In this document: positions 42,883-52,388 of the stretch, piece after piece | Numbering within the stretch: position 1 is the first letter of the stretch | Layout: each line of letters starts with the position of its first letter | NCBI RefSeq assembly: GCF_900445255.1 | Contig: NZ_UAPU01000006.1 | Location: 1 to 64,000 of the forward strand | Source: Anaerobiospirillum thomasii | GTDB taxonomy: Bacteria > Pseudomonadota > Gammaproteobacteria > Enterobacterales > Succinivibrionaceae | DNA length: 64,000 nucleotides | Direction: 5' to 3' | Notes under the pieces: model-generated | What the model was told of the DNA's origin: nothing | What the model saw: the letters and a program-made list of their open reading frames with translations, nothing else | Databases searched by the model: none | Made by a program: the position numbers and the translations under genes

Positions 42883-43473
42883 TTATCGATGAGCCGACAT
42901 TTGTTCTTCTATGTACTGTCTTGCTCTGAAAATTCTTGATTTTACAGTACCGACCGGAACACCTGCTATTACTGAGATATCCTCATAGGATAGCCCCTCC
43001 ATCTCGCGCAGGGTTAAAGCCTGTCTTAAATCTTCAGGAAGCTCTGACAACGCCTTGAAGATAACTTTTTTAAGCTCTTCAGATTCAATAAGTGTATCTG
43101 GCGTTTCATGCGAGGTTAAAACTCCATGTACATCCTGTGACTCAAACTCAGGCGCATCAACATCAAGTGCCACCTGCATCTTTGAGTTCTGCTCCAAATA
43201 GGTTTTAGCACAGTTGACTACAATCCTATAGAGCCAGGTGTAAAAGGAGCTTTCTCCTCTAAAGCTTCCTATAGCTCTGTAAGCTTTGATAAATGCTTCC
43301 TGAGCTATATCATTGGCATCAACACTGTCTTTTACAAACTTCTGTGCAATCTGACATACTCTGTGCTGATACCTGATAACAAGTATGTTGTAAGCCTGTT
43401 TATCACCTTCCTGAACCCGCTTTACGATAGCGGCATCACAAGATGCATTGTCTTTATCGTTCTGCGGTTCCAT
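42883..43473 (-). CDS. rpoE: RNA polymerase sigma-E factor RpoE
   Basis: 196 residues of an ECF sigma factor: region 2 (YNILVIRYQHRVCQIAQKFV, then DANDIAQEAFIKAYRAIGSFRGESSFYTWLYRIVVNCAK) and region 4 (LRQALTLREMEGLSYEDISVIAGVPVGTVKSRIFRAR). It directs the envelope-stress response. First gene of the rse operon; the divergent upstream region of about 180 nt to nadB should carry both promoters. Confidence 0.95.
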   Translation of the reverse strand: MEPQNDKDNASCDAAIVKRVQEGDKQAYNILVIRYQHRVCQIAQKFVKDSVDANDIAQEAFIKAYRAIGSFRGESSFYTWLYRIVVNCAKTYLEQNSKMQVALDVDAPEFESQDVHGVLTSHETPDTLIESEELKKVIFKALSELPEDLRQALTLREMEGLSYEDISVIAGVPVGTVKSRIFRARQYIEEQMSAHR

Positions 43474-43654
43474 GATAAATTTCCAACACCTCTACTCTTT
43501 TGACCGTTCACATATTTAAAAGTTCAATTATTTTAATAAATTTACAAACGATCTTAATCACAAATTGCAAGATTGTGTACAATGTTAACAGATATTATTA
43601 AAAAGGTATTGCACATGTCATGTAAATACCTTAAAACTTTTCAGGTATATGTAG

Positions 43655-45268
43655 ATGAACTATTCAACTGATTGTCTTATCATTGGCAGCGGCGCTGCCG
43701 GACTGACCCTGGCTCTTGGTATTGCAGATAAAGCCAAAGTTATTGTGTTATCAAAAAAAGATGTCTGTGCAGGTTCTACAAATTATGCGCAGGGTGGCAT
43801 TGCAGGAGTCTACAATATAAAGGACGATCAGGACTCAATTGAAGATCATATACGTGATACCTGCATTGCAGGTGCCGGAATCTGTGAAGAACAGGCTGTG
43901 CGCTATGTGGCTGAAAATGCCCACAATGCTATTCAGTGGCTCATCAATATGGGCGTACCTTTTGATCTTAAAGAGACAGAAAAACTGCCAGAGCAGTCTC
44001 CTTATCATCTGCACCGTGAAGGTGGCCACTCTCACAGAAGAATTTTCCATGCCGAGGATCATACAGGCCAGTCAATTCAGGAGACATTGGTAAAAAGAGC
44101 CAAAGAGCATAAAAATATCACCATTCTTGAGTATAGAAACGCAGTTGATCTTATAACCACAACCAAACTTGATCTGCCTGGCAACCGTGTACTTGGCGCC
44201 TATGTGCTAAATAGTGAGAATGGTAAGGTTGAGACCATTACTGCAAAGTTTGTAGCCTTATGCACAGGCGGTGCCTCAAAGGCCTATCTGTATACCTGCA
44301 ATCCAGAGGTAAGCTCAGGTGATGGTATTGCCATGGCCTGGAGAGCGGGCTGTCGCATTGCCAATATGGAATTTAATCAGTTTCATCCAACAACACTCTA
44401 TTGTGATGCTGACAGAAACTTTTTATTAACAGAGGCTTTGCGTGGTGAAGGCGCCACTCTTGAGCGTAAGGATGGCTCAAGATTTATGCCAGAGTATGAT
44501 GAAAGAGGAGAGCTTGCTCCACGAGATATTGTCGCAAGAGCCATTGATCATGAAATGAAAAAGACAGGCGCTGACTGCATGTATTTAAATATAAGTCATA
44601 AGCCAGCTGACTTTGTCAAAAAACATTTTCCTACAATTTACGAAAGATGCCTAAAAGTTGGTATTGATATAACCAAGCAGCCAATACCTATTGTACCTGC
44701 AGCTCACTTTAGCTGTGGTGGTATCATGGTTGACAGTAAAGCAAGAACAGATATACAGGGTCTGTATGCTCTAGGTGAATGCGCCTACACTGGATTACAT
44801 GGGGCCAACCGTCTTGCCTCAAACTCTCTTCTTGAGTGTGTTGTATATGGTCATGCAGCAGCAAAAAACATATTAAAGCATATTGATGATATTGAATCTT
44901 CAAATGCTACCATTCCTGAGTGGGATGACAGTCAGGTTACAGACTCAGATGAAGAGGTTATAATTACTCATAACTGGCATGAACTGCGCCTTACCATGTG
45001 GGACTATGTTGGTATTGTAAGAACCAATAAGAGACTTGAGCGTGCCATGCATAGAATAGAAATGCTAAAAAAGGAAGTTGGTGAGTATTATGCCAACTTC
45101 AAAGTTAGCTCTAATCTGCTAGAGCTTAGAAATCTTTTGGATGTAGCAGAAATTATCGTAAGATCTGCAATGCTAAGACATGAATCAAGAGGTCTGCACT
45201 ATACACTAGACTATCCTCATTATGAAGATAATATAAAACAAACTATTCTTGCAAAAAACATTTATTAA
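43655..45268 (+). CDS. nadB: L-aspartate oxidase
   Basis: 537 residues. FAD-binding [18 protein letters not shown] at the start, the [13 protein letters not shown] substrate loop, [17 protein letters not shown] (catalytic region) and [49 protein letters not shown] in order. It oxidises aspartate to iminoaspartate, first step of de novo NAD synthesis. Adjacent and divergent to rpoE, as in enterics. The downstream glycosyltransferase begins 10 nt after its stop. Confidence 0.97.
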   Translation: MNYSTDCLIIGSGAAGLTLALGIADKAKVIVLSKKDVCAGSTNYAQGGIAGVYNIKDDQDSIEDHIRDTCIAGAGICEEQAVRYVAENAHNAIQWLINMGVPFDLKETEKLPEQSPYHLHREGGHSHRRIFHAEDHTGQSIQETLVKRAKEHKNITILEYRNAVDLITTTKLDLPGNRVLGAYVLNSENGKVETITAKFVALCTGGASKAYLYTCNPEVSSGDGIAMAWRAGCRIANMEFNQFHPTTLYCDADRNFLLTEALRGEGATLERKDGSRFMPEYDERGELAPRDIVARAIDHEMKKTGADCMYLNISHKPADFVKKHFPTIYERCLKVGIDITKQPIPIVPAAHFSCGGIMVDSKARTDIQGLYALGECAYTGLHGANRLASNSLLECVVYGHAAAKNILKHIDDIESSNATIPEWDDSQVTDSDEEVIITHNWHELRLTMWDYVGIVRTNKRLERAMHRIEMLKKEVGEYYANFKVSSNLLELRNLLDVAEIIVRSAMLRHESRGLHYTLDYPHYEDNIKQTILAKNIY

Positions 45269-45278
45269 TAAGAAAAAT

Positions 45279-46247
45279 ATGAATAAACTAGATATAAAAA
45301 TTTTATTAAAAGGACTTATCTCTAGAACTGCTAGAGAACAAATTCTAGAAATAATTGCACGCAATAAAATTGAAAAAACAAAACTCATAATGACTCTTCT
45401 GGTTAAAAATGAAGAAAATATTATAGAGACAAATATAAGATTTCATGCTGCAATGGGAGTTGATGGATTTATTGTTACAAGCCAGAATAGCACAGACAAA
45501 ACAAATGATATTTTAGAAAAGCTTAAAAAGGAAGGATTGGTTCTTGACATAATTTACACATCAGAAAAACAATTTTTACAAACTAAGTTTGTAAAAAATA
45601 TGATTAACATAGCTACAAATAAGTACAAAGCAGATTGGATTATAAATGCTGATGCGGATGAATTCTACTACAGTAAGTCGCTTAACTTAAAAAAAAGCAT
45701 TTTAAAAGATACATTGAATATAGCCAATGTTTTAATAGTTGATTCGATTATGCTATATCCAGATGATAAATATGATTACTTAAATTCAACTATGTTTGTT
45801 ACTTGCCCTTTTACTAAGTTTAGAGCAGAAATGCTTGGAATTTCTTCAAAGAGTGAGTTCATGCCTTTTATTGGAAGCCAGGGGTGTACTAAGGTTATTC
45901 ATAGCACAAAAGGAAATCCAAATCCTTCAATGGGTAATCATGATATAAAAATTAGAAATAAAAAGATGCTAGAGTCGTCAGATATACAGCTTTTTCACTA
46001 TAATATTAGAAACTTCAAACAATATGAAGAAAAGGTAATAAGATGGCGCTCTGCAGCATCATTTTTCTCAAATGGCACTGGACAACATATAAGAAAAGCA
46101 ATAGAATTCTATGAGAAAGGGGAGTTAAAACAAATTTATGATAGTTATTATGGTAAGGAAATGAGAAATTTTTTAATTTCTGAAGGGGTAGTATCTAATA
46201 ATTTAAGTGTTATTAATTTTTTAAAATATAATAAAATTTATGGGTAA
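45279..46247 (+). CDS. GT2/GT92-like glycosyltransferase, 322 aa
   Basis: Starting at ATG 45279 (the longer frame would overlap nadB). The motif order MTLLVKNEENIIETNIRFH, GVDGFIVTSQNSTDKTNDIL and WIINADADEFYY (DxD, ~115) is that of Glyco_tranf_2_4 and GT92-type transferases that use nucleotide sugars. A C-terminal helical region (FKQYEEKVIRWRSAASFF) is also typical. The A+T-rich composition compared with nadB suggests acquisition. It overlaps the next gene by 8 nt, so the two probably act in the same surface glycan pathway. Confidence 0.8.
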   Translation: MNKLDIKILLKGLISRTAREQILEIIARNKIEKTKLIMTLLVKNEENIIETNIRFHAAMGVDGFIVTSQNSTDKTNDILEKLKKEGLVLDIIYTSEKQFLQTKFVKNMINIATNKYKADWIINADADEFYYSKSLNLKKSILKDTLNIANVLIVDSIMLYPDDKYDYLNSTMFVTCPFTKFRAEMLGISSKSEFMPFIGSQGCTKVIHSTKGNPNPSMGNHDIKIRNKKMLESSDIQLFHYNIRNFKQYEEKVIRWRSAASFFSNGTGQHIRKAIEFYEKGELKQIYDSYYGKEMRNFLISEGVVSNNLSVINFLKYNKIYG

Positions 46248-47037
46248 TACGTTTTTTTTTAAAAATAAATTTGATCTAATAGTATCATTAGGGGAAGATT
46301 GTGCCTGTACATCGTACTTGAGGAGATTTAATCTACAAGACTATACTTTCCCTTTTGATTGGTTAACTCGTGCTAGTTTTACTACTAGAATAGATCTTAT
46401 ATGCAATAATTTTGAAAATTTTCTTCGCAAAGAAAATATATATAAACTTGGTTTTCCTTATAATACACGAATAAACTGTGAACACGCAGATTATGAAGAT
46501 AAAAAACTAGAATTTAATTTTTACCATGACTTTAATAAATATCTTGAGTTTTCGGATGCTTTTAATGATGTAAAGAGCAAGTACAACCGGAGAATAGCCC
46601 GCTTTTATAATCTTGCTGAAAACTCAAATAAAATTTTATTTGTTTGGTGGGACCGTTCCAACAAGATAGAGTTTGATACAATAATTGAAAGCTATAAAAA
46701 ACTCTCTAATAAATTTCCTAAAAAGGATGTTTATTTACTTCTTATTTTCTATTCTGAAATAGAAAACCATACTTCTTTAGAAAATGAACACATTTACATT
46801 GCTAAATACAATAACTTATTCAACATAAAGGATCATAGTAATAATGACACCCTAGGAAATACTTTAAATAACTATAAATTATTTAAAAAAATACGAAAGC
46901 AGAGATCTCCTTATTACATATTTAAATATTTTTTGTTTTATTTATTTAAAGTACTAGTAGTACTAATCCCTTTTAGAGAAACTCGATCTAAGCTAAGACA
47001 TAAAATCAGATATATTTTTTTTAAAGCAAAGCTATAA
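46240..47037 (+). CDS. DUF1796 putative cysteine peptidase-like protein, 265 aa
   Basis: The N-terminus has the DUF1796 pattern: LIVSLGEDCACTSYLRRFNL (~12-31) with a conserved Cys, followed by TFPFDWLTRASF (PFDW box). DUF1796 is annotated as a putative papain-like cysteine peptidase, but in polysaccharide clusters members are usually of unknown function. The C-terminal 60 residues are basic with a hydrophobic helix (YIFKYFLFYLFKVLVVLI) that could attach it to the membrane. It overlaps the glycosyltransferase gene by 8 nt. Very A+T-rich, like its partner. Confidence 0.7.
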   Translation: MGNTFFFKNKFDLIVSLGEDCACTSYLRRFNLQDYTFPFDWLTRASFTTRIDLICNNFENFLRKENIYKLGFPYNTRINCEHADYEDKKLEFNFYHDFNKYLEFSDAFNDVKSKYNRRIARFYNLAENSNKILFVWWDRSNKIEFDTIIESYKKLSNKFPKKDVYLLLIFYSEIENHTSLENEHIYIAKYNNLFNIKDHSNNDTLGNTLNNYKLFKKIRKQRSPYYIFKYFLFYLFKVLVVLIPFRETRSKLRHKIRYIFFKAKL

Positions 47038-47551
47038 TAACTTAAGCAATATAGTTAGAGTTATAAAGTGCAATTATATAAATCTTTGAGCGCACGTACA
47101 GTGCTATACATATGATTACAAAACCACCATTTATCTTCTGGTCTCTCTGAAGGACAGATAACACTAATTACCACTAAATAACTAATTTGAAACCAAAGCA
47201 GTATTATAAGTATATCCAAAATTATATACTGGGTTTAATGAGATTTACTTACTTTATTGAAACATGATAATGCATATAATTACTGACTGAGAATTACGGA
47301 TTTCATTCAGCTAAATTTCATTAATTTTAATCATTAGACCAATATAATTAAATTTGCATCTTTTAAGATTAAATCACAATCCAATATTTTTGTTGTCAAA
47401 AAAAATAAAATGGCAGTTTTTTTTACCCACCATTTTTTTATTACATTTGTTTTATTTTATATTGCGTTTGACATCTCCTGCCATCTAGAAGGTCCTTTTA
47501 GCCTAACTTATGCATGCCCTATAGTATACAAGATCTTAGAGAACGCACGGT
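47038..47551. other. Intergenic region next to the split IS1634-type element
   Basis: 514 nt of A+T-rich sequence without a supported gene. A hairpin ATGG...CCAT with flanking A and T runs (about 47409-47440) could end transcription of the DUF1796 gene. TATAGTATACA at 47520-47530 recurs at 57367-57377 on the far side of the split element; see rejected items. Confidence 0.4.
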
Positions 47552-48258
47552 TTAAACCAGCTCTATAGCCGACAGATCAACACCTAACGCACCTAGGATG
47601 ATTTTTTGGGTTTTTGTCAGTGCCTTGGTCAGAAAAATATCTGATTTCCAGCGTTTAATACTTATATCATCAAGTTCTCTTAGTAGTTTCTCATAGGTCA
47701 TTTTAATAAAGCGTTTTGGCTCTTCGACCTTTAGCTTATTTATAACTTCCTGTATAAAGCTGTGTACAACTAGAGCCATAAAAATCACAAACATTTTACC
47801 TCTTGCAGTATTAGAGTTATGAATTTTTAATCTATCGCAGTCTAAAGTGTTCTTGGCAGTATCAAAGATCTTTTCCTGCACATCTTTGTGCCTGTAGGCA
47901 GACAGTACATCAGCGCCACTAAGATCAGAGTTAGTAGTAAACAGTGCAAAAAAGCCAAGCAGCTTCTGAGCTTTTATTATTTTATCTTCATCCTCTTTAA
48001 ATACGTATCCACAAGGGTTACTGTCATCTTTTATGCAATTGTGAAACTTGCACAGGGACTTAGCTTTTCTTTGTGTTATTGGCATACCATCATCATTAAC
48101 TTCCTTGATTTTTTCAATCTCAGCGGCAACTTCTTGACTGAGTATTTTATTATCGTCATAACACTTATTCATATCATGGTAAATATGCAGGACCCCTTTT
48201 ACATCTTCTATTGTATGCTCTATGTGATGGCCGTAAATTCCTGGATATTCAGACAATT
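47552..48258 (-). pseudogene. IS1634-type transposase, C-terminal part (split)
   Basis: Encodes the C-terminal 233 residues of a DDE transposase of the IS1634 type, beginning at SEYPGIYGHHIEHT and including the helix with the third acidic residue (KDVQEKIFDTAKNTL) and the family's C-terminal TQKIILGALGVDL. Its apparent start is only the TTG inside the CAATT target duplication. Joined across the 8,020-bp insertion to 56279-57316 it gives ...RLPKYEL-SEYPGIYG... in one frame, 579 residues, the normal family length. The gene is therefore dead by insertion, not by mutation. Confidence 0.88.
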
Positions 48259-48618
48259 TGTTGAATATTGCGAAGAAGATCTGACGATCTTGTGTTAGAA
48301 GATCCGTGGAGTGGTAATTTTTAATATGACCTTCTGGGGTATTTTTAGCTCACAAAAAGACAAAATCTCATCCCTTTTGGCTTACTTTTTTATTATTTCA
48401 TCATCATTTTTAATTTGTCAATACCTTATTTTTGTAGAAATTCCCGTTACTTTGAACCCATGAGGCTTAAATCTAGCTAGTGTAGCAAAACAAATTTCTA
48501 TAATAACATATTGATACATAAGGAAATATTGTCCATAAAGATCTGACTGTGCTACGCTAGAAGATCTTGAAATATTTTTTTAGAAGATCTTTAAAAGCAC
48601 CATAACTTGTGTTGTTTT
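48259..48618. repeat. Terminal repeats of the IS21-like element
   Basis: AGAAGATC occurs at 48274-48281, 48297-48304, 48559-48566 and 48582-48589, and inverted at 56255-56262 near the other end. The spacing from the tip is 15-16 bp at both ends. These are probably transposase binding sites. No gene is visible here. Confidence 0.5.
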
Positions 48619-48998
48619 TGTGAGATATCTGTCAATGCTCTGCTAGTTTGTCATTAAAATTGCTCATAATTATGTCCTTATTTAATGGCTTTTCTGCTAT
48701 TTTATTGTTGACACTAACTGCTTTATTTCTGTCGCCTTTTTGACCTCAAATTGTTGTCTCCATTTGCTCGAGTTTGTCGGCAATATCTGTTTAAAGTATG
48801 TTGCCACTAATTGCTTACAATTATGTCGTAATCTTGTCTTGTTTGTGCCTACAATAATAGTGTCACCACCTGCTCAAATATGTTGTCTATAACTGCTCTT
48901 TTTTGTCATAACCATATGATTGCAATAATGTTTTTACCACCTGCCAATTAGTCTGACGTAATACTATAAAAATTTTCTTAATATTCATTAAAATGATG
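48619..48998. repeat. Transposon end with TGTC-N6-TGCTC repeats
   Basis: Three exact copies of TGTC-N6-TGCTC at 48755-48769, 48861-48875 and 48884-48898, further variants at the tip (TGTCAATGCTC 48630-48640; TGTC-N8-TGCTC 48649-48665) and degenerate copies near 48709 and 48800. On the other end the motif appears inverted (GAGC-N8-TGACA 52597-52613; GAGCA-C-TGACA 52622-52632). Such multiple sites are characteristic of Tn7/Tn5053-type ends bound by the transposase. No gene lies in 48259-49086. Confidence 0.55.
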
Positions 48999-49046
48999 AC
49001 AATTGGCTTGTATTATTGGGAGAGGTGGCTTATGATTGTAGGCACA

Positions 49047-49075
49047 GCTTATCCTGGAAGCTTCACAGGATAAGC
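49047..49075 (-). terminator. Stem-loop after the transposition ATPase gene
   Basis: GCTTATCCTG (49047-49056) and CAGGATAAGC (49066-49075), a perfect 10-bp stem with 9-nt loop, 11 nt downstream of the ATPase stop. No T run follows on the minus strand, so it may stabilise the mRNA rather than end it. Confidence 0.4.
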
Positions 49076-49086
49076 TCAATTTAACA

Positions 49087-49941
49087 CTAGTTTAAATTCT
49101 TTAAAATTAGGTCAATAACCTCGTTATTGGCAACTTCAGTTACGGTAGCTTCGGTTACCTTCTCTTCACGCTTTAAGCATGTATAGCTTAAAGCGTGCAT
49201 ACAGATCTTATTAATAAGTCGTGGATTTCCTCCTGAGAGATCGCCTATCTTTTCCACGGCCCTATATTCAAACGGATTATCTTGACATCTTGACCACTTT
49301 AAATGAGATCCTATATAACTGCCAACCTGCTCATTTGTCAGATTCTGCGTAGAGCTAAAATACATAATCCTTTGAGTTATAGCCTTGCACTTATCTGTCT
49401 TGAGCACAGACAGAATTTCTTTTTGGCCTGAGAGTATCAGTGTAAGCGGTGATCCGCTGTCATAGCTGTTACCGTTGAGTAAAAATCTAATCTCCTCAAG
49501 CAGGCTGAATTTACTGTACTTATTAGCCAGCAGGTGGGCCTCATCAAATATCAGAATTACCTTTTTACCGTGGGTCTTTCTTAATGTCTCAATCTCTCTG
49601 TGCAGCTGCAGACGCGCATCATTGACATAATACTTTGACTTTACACCCATCTGATTTAATGGAGCAATATACATCCACCTGGGTGTGGCATTAGACAGTG
49701 ATACATACATCACTGTATGTTTTTCTTCATTAAGCTGAGATGTAAAGTAGCGCAGCAGTGTGCTTTTACCTGTACCAGGGACTCCGGTCAGCAATGCAAA
49801 TGAGTTGTTCTCAATGGCCATTTTTAACTTCAGGCATGCTCCTCTAAAAATGTCTGTCTGATAGAGAAAGCCAGTGTCAATATTATTTGTAAAAGGGGTA
49901 TATTCCATCTTAAAGTAGTCTAATAAATCAGTGCTTATCAT
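49087..49941 (-). CDS. ExeA/TniB/TnsC-like AAA+ transposition ATPase, 284 aa
   Basis: AAA+ ATPase with Walker A LLTGVPGTGKSTLLRYF (~48-64), Walker B VILIFDEAHLLANK (~130-143), sensor 1 LTLILSGQKEIL and arginine-finger/sensor 2 region SGGNPRLINKICMHAL. The N-terminal DYFKMEYTPFTNN is the common start of ExeA-like ATPases. In transposons this protein is the target selector and regulator (TnsC/TniB/MuB role). It starts 2 nt after the transposase stop, giving strict co-translation. Confidence 0.88.
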   Translation of the reverse strand: MISTDLLDYFKMEYTPFTNNIDTGFLYQTDIFRGACLKLKMAIENNSFALLTGVPGTGKSTLLRYFTSQLNEEKHTVMYVSLSNATPRWMYIAPLNQMGVKSKYYVNDARLQLHREIETLRKTHGKKVILIFDEAHLLANKYSKFSLLEEIRFLLNGNSYDSGSPLTLILSGQKEILSVLKTDKCKAITQRIMYFSSTQNLTNEQVGSYIGSHLKWSRCQDNPFEYRAVEKIGDLSGGNPRLINKICMHALSYTCLKREEKVTEATVTEVANNEVIDLILKNLN

Positions 49942-49943
49942 AA

Positions 49944-51497
49944 TTATTTATCCTCATCTGTCTTGATTGAGCTTTTGTTGTATAAAGAGCTATTTCCTGG
50001 CTCTGTGCTATAGGAGGCCGGGCCTTGGTGGAATAGCTCTTTCCTTAGTTGCTCTTCAAAATCCTTCTCTGTGGTATAAAGATCTCTATCCTTATACAAC
50101 CTGCGGGCGAGCCTTTGTATAGTTGGCTTTATTTCATCAGGCACAGACTGAGGCATGTCTTCTGATCTATCAGATGCACGTTCGGTAAAGTCAATATTCT
50201 CTTTGATTTCACGCTCATACAGCGGTATAAATTTATACATGCTCTGTGAGAGGCTTTCTTTTTTTTCTTCCTCAGTAAGCTCCTGTACAAGCTCCACTGA
50301 ATTGCCCACTAAAGAGCAGTGCACGACCACATACTCTCCACTTTTGGCGCTATTTGCAGGCAACTTGTAATAACGGCCTTTTATGTGTATGACGCCATCC
50401 TTGAGGACCTTACGAGAGTACTCCATAGTAAAGGCCAGATTCACAATATCATCTACAGGTCTTGCTACAAGCTCTATATATTTGTAAAAATATTCTTTAG
50501 GGGATAGTGTTACCTCTGCATCTGTTCCCATATTTTCGGTTAGAGCTGAATGTGGTGTTTCGTTGTACTCTGCAACCCACTGTTTTACAAGTAATTCAAC
50601 CATACTCAGCTTTACATTATTCATACCTTCAAGCTGCTTTAATACTTTATCTAAAGTACCATTTAAACGTTCAATTGCCCCTTTGCTCTGAGGTTTATAT
50701 GGTTTTGAGCGCTTATGAGGAACTCCTAAAGTGCTGGTGCAATGCTCCATTGCAGCGCTCTTATATACAGAGCCCTGATCTGTAAGAATGCTCATTGGAA
50801 TACCATAGCCTGTAACAAGCTCTCTAAAAGATGACAGAACCAGGCTGTTATCCTGGGTGTCAGATATGGTTGCCACGAGGATCATGCGTGAGGCATTGTC
50901 CATCCATAGATGGATATATGGGGTTACTGGCATGCCCTGCTCATTAACACAAAATGATTTTCCAGCTATTTTAATATCTGCCTGAACCTGCTCCATAGGG
51001 AGCTTTTTACGATAGGCTCCGAAAAATGCTGTTCCTCCTTTTTCACGCTCTCTTAAAAGCTCCCCACGAGAAAAACCTTTCTGCTGTAAATGCCTCTGTA
51101 AAGTAGAGCGCTTTATAATGCCCTTTATGTTTTGGTGTTTTTCTTCCAGACATTTAATGATCTCAACTACTGAAATGGTAGGACATTGCCTGCGCAAGAC
51201 TATTGCTTCATCTAGTAGACTCTCAAAACTGATGAACCTCCTTATATCTGAGCGAAACTTCTTATACTTTGGCTCAAGTCCTTGCAGACCAAATTGTTCA
51301 TATTGGTCAACCCAGCGCTCAATAGTTCTCACAGATAAGCACTGCTCTGCTGCAACCTGTTTTATCATAGCCACACGCTTCTTCGAATTTTTCCCATTGG
51401 CATCTTTCTTAAGTGACACAATGGGCGCAATAACCCTCATTCTGTAACTCTTTGGATCATCATTTAAATCTTTAATTCTTTGTTTAATATTGGTCAT
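49944..51497 (-). CDS. DDE transposase, TnsB/Mu-A/TniA-like, 517 aa
   Basis: N-terminal helix-turn-helix (AAEQCLSVRTIERWVDQYEQFG ~48-70) and a second DNA-binding domain are followed by an RNase H-like integrase core: Asp in EQVQADIKIAGK (~172), Asp in SILTDQGSVYKS (~238) and Glu in KGAIERLNGTLD (~272). A Mu-type C-terminal beta domain (IHIKGRYYKLPANS) and a charged ATPase-interacting tail complete the usual layout. It should catalyse strand transfer of the 48619-52643 element together with the ATPase. No frameshift is visible. Confidence 0.88.
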   Translation of the reverse strand: MTNIKQRIKDLNDDPKSYRMRVIAPIVSLKKDANGKNSKKRVAMIKQVAAEQCLSVRTIERWVDQYEQFGLQGLEPKYKKFRSDIRRFISFESLLDEAIVLRRQCPTISVVEIIKCLEEKHQNIKGIIKRSTLQRHLQQKGFSRGELLREREKGGTAFFGAYRKKLPMEQVQADIKIAGKSFCVNEQGMPVTPYIHLWMDNASRMILVATISDTQDNSLVLSSFRELVTGYGIPMSILTDQGSVYKSAAMEHCTSTLGVPHKRSKPYKPQSKGAIERLNGTLDKVLKQLEGMNNVKLSMVELLVKQWVAEYNETPHSALTENMGTDAEVTLSPKEYFYKYIELVARPVDDIVNLAFTMEYSRKVLKDGVIHIKGRYYKLPANSAKSGEYVVVHCSLVGNSVELVQELTEEEKKESLSQSMYKFIPLYEREIKENIDFTERASDRSEDMPQSVPDEIKPTIQRLARRLYKDRDLYTTEKDFEEQLRKELFHQGPASYSTEPGNSSLYNKSSIKTDEDK

Positions 51498-51524
51498 TTA
51501 TAGAATCTCCTATAAAACAAATGA

Positions 51525-52319
51525 CTAAGAGCTGTCATCTGGCTCTTTGATTATCATGTTATTGCAGGAGATCACCCAATTATGTTTTAGGTGTATGGGT
51601 GGGTCGTTGACAAACTGTGAGCAACAGTAGACACCAAAAATTCTAAATTTGTTTTTTCCTTGTATATCAAAAGTTTTGCCTCTGGTTTTAACAGGTGCCC
51701 TGTTAAAATTTAAACTATAAGTTTCAAAAACATTTTGAGCATGAGATAGCACCGTTTCAACGGGCATTGATAGGTGTTTTCCTAAGGGACCAAGAGCTTT
51801 TATGACAAAATATCTAAAATTAACGTACTCTTCTTTGAGCTTGTGTAAAAGCTTACTCTGAGATATATATAGCTTTATTCTTGGCCATGACAGGTTAGTG
51901 TGATTAAACTGTCCCTTTAAATGCAGTATCTCTTTATTGGCCTTGGCAAGATCTTCTGCTGTGTCTGACTGTACTCTTAAACCTGGGCAGGCATAATCAG
52001 GCAGCAGAACATGGGTTGCTTTATTGCTGTTACCTTGAGGATCTTTGCCTGATGTTATGTCACGGCATTTTTCTTTATTGGGACAGGTTAGAATCTGCAG
52101 GTGAAAGATCTTTGTAGGAGTTCCGTGGCGAATGTCTTCAATATGCTTTTTATAACCGGTTATACCATAACGTATCATAGGCTGACCGCAATACCGGCAT
52201 TTGACCACAACGCCCGGCTTTAGCGTAAGCACTGGTACTAGCTCACGCTTCCCGGTTTTATTTGATTTTCTGTATACCTCTTTAACAAGAGTATCTTCTT
52301 CTGCTACAATTATTGCCAT
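51525..52319 (-). CDS. Zinc-ribbon transposon protein (DUF6431-like), 264 aa
   Basis: The N-terminal ~110 residues carry a zinc-ribbon-like Cys set: VVKCRYCGQPMIRYG (CxxC, ~36-39), then ILTCPNKEKC and YACPGLRV. The C-terminal half is helical and unrecognised. The position, upstream of a TnsB-like transposase and ExeA-like ATPase on the same strand, is where DUF6431-type proteins occur in similar trios. It might serve as TnsD/TniQ-like target factor, which is inference. The last gene boundary leaves 27 nt to the transposase. Confidence 0.6.
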   Translation of the reverse strand: MAIIVAEEDTLVKEVYRKSNKTGKRELVPVLTLKPGVVVKCRYCGQPMIRYGITGYKKHIEDIRHGTPTKIFHLQILTCPNKEKCRDITSGKDPQGNSNKATHVLLPDYACPGLRVQSDTAEDLAKANKEILHLKGQFNHTNLSWPRIKLYISQSKLLHKLKEEYVNFRYFVIKALGPLGKHLSMPVETVLSHAQNVFETYSLNFNRAPVKTRGKTFDIQGKNKFRIFGVYCCSQFVNDPPIHLKHNWVISCNNMIIKEPDDSS

Positions 52320-52342
52320 GAAGACGCCTTGTGCGTTTTTGG

Positions 52343-52388
52343 GCGGGACACTATTTTTAGGGCGTTAATCTAAAGGGTAGTGTCCCGC
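52343..52388. promoter_or_regulatory. Inverted repeat before the transposition operon
   Basis: GCGGGACACTA (52343-52353) and TAGTGTCCCGC (52378-52388), perfect over 11 bp with a 24-nt centre, about 24 nt upstream of the zinc-ribbon gene start. It is well placed as an operator or leader hairpin for the three transposition genes. The remaining 52389-52593 shows no gene. Confidence 0.5.
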
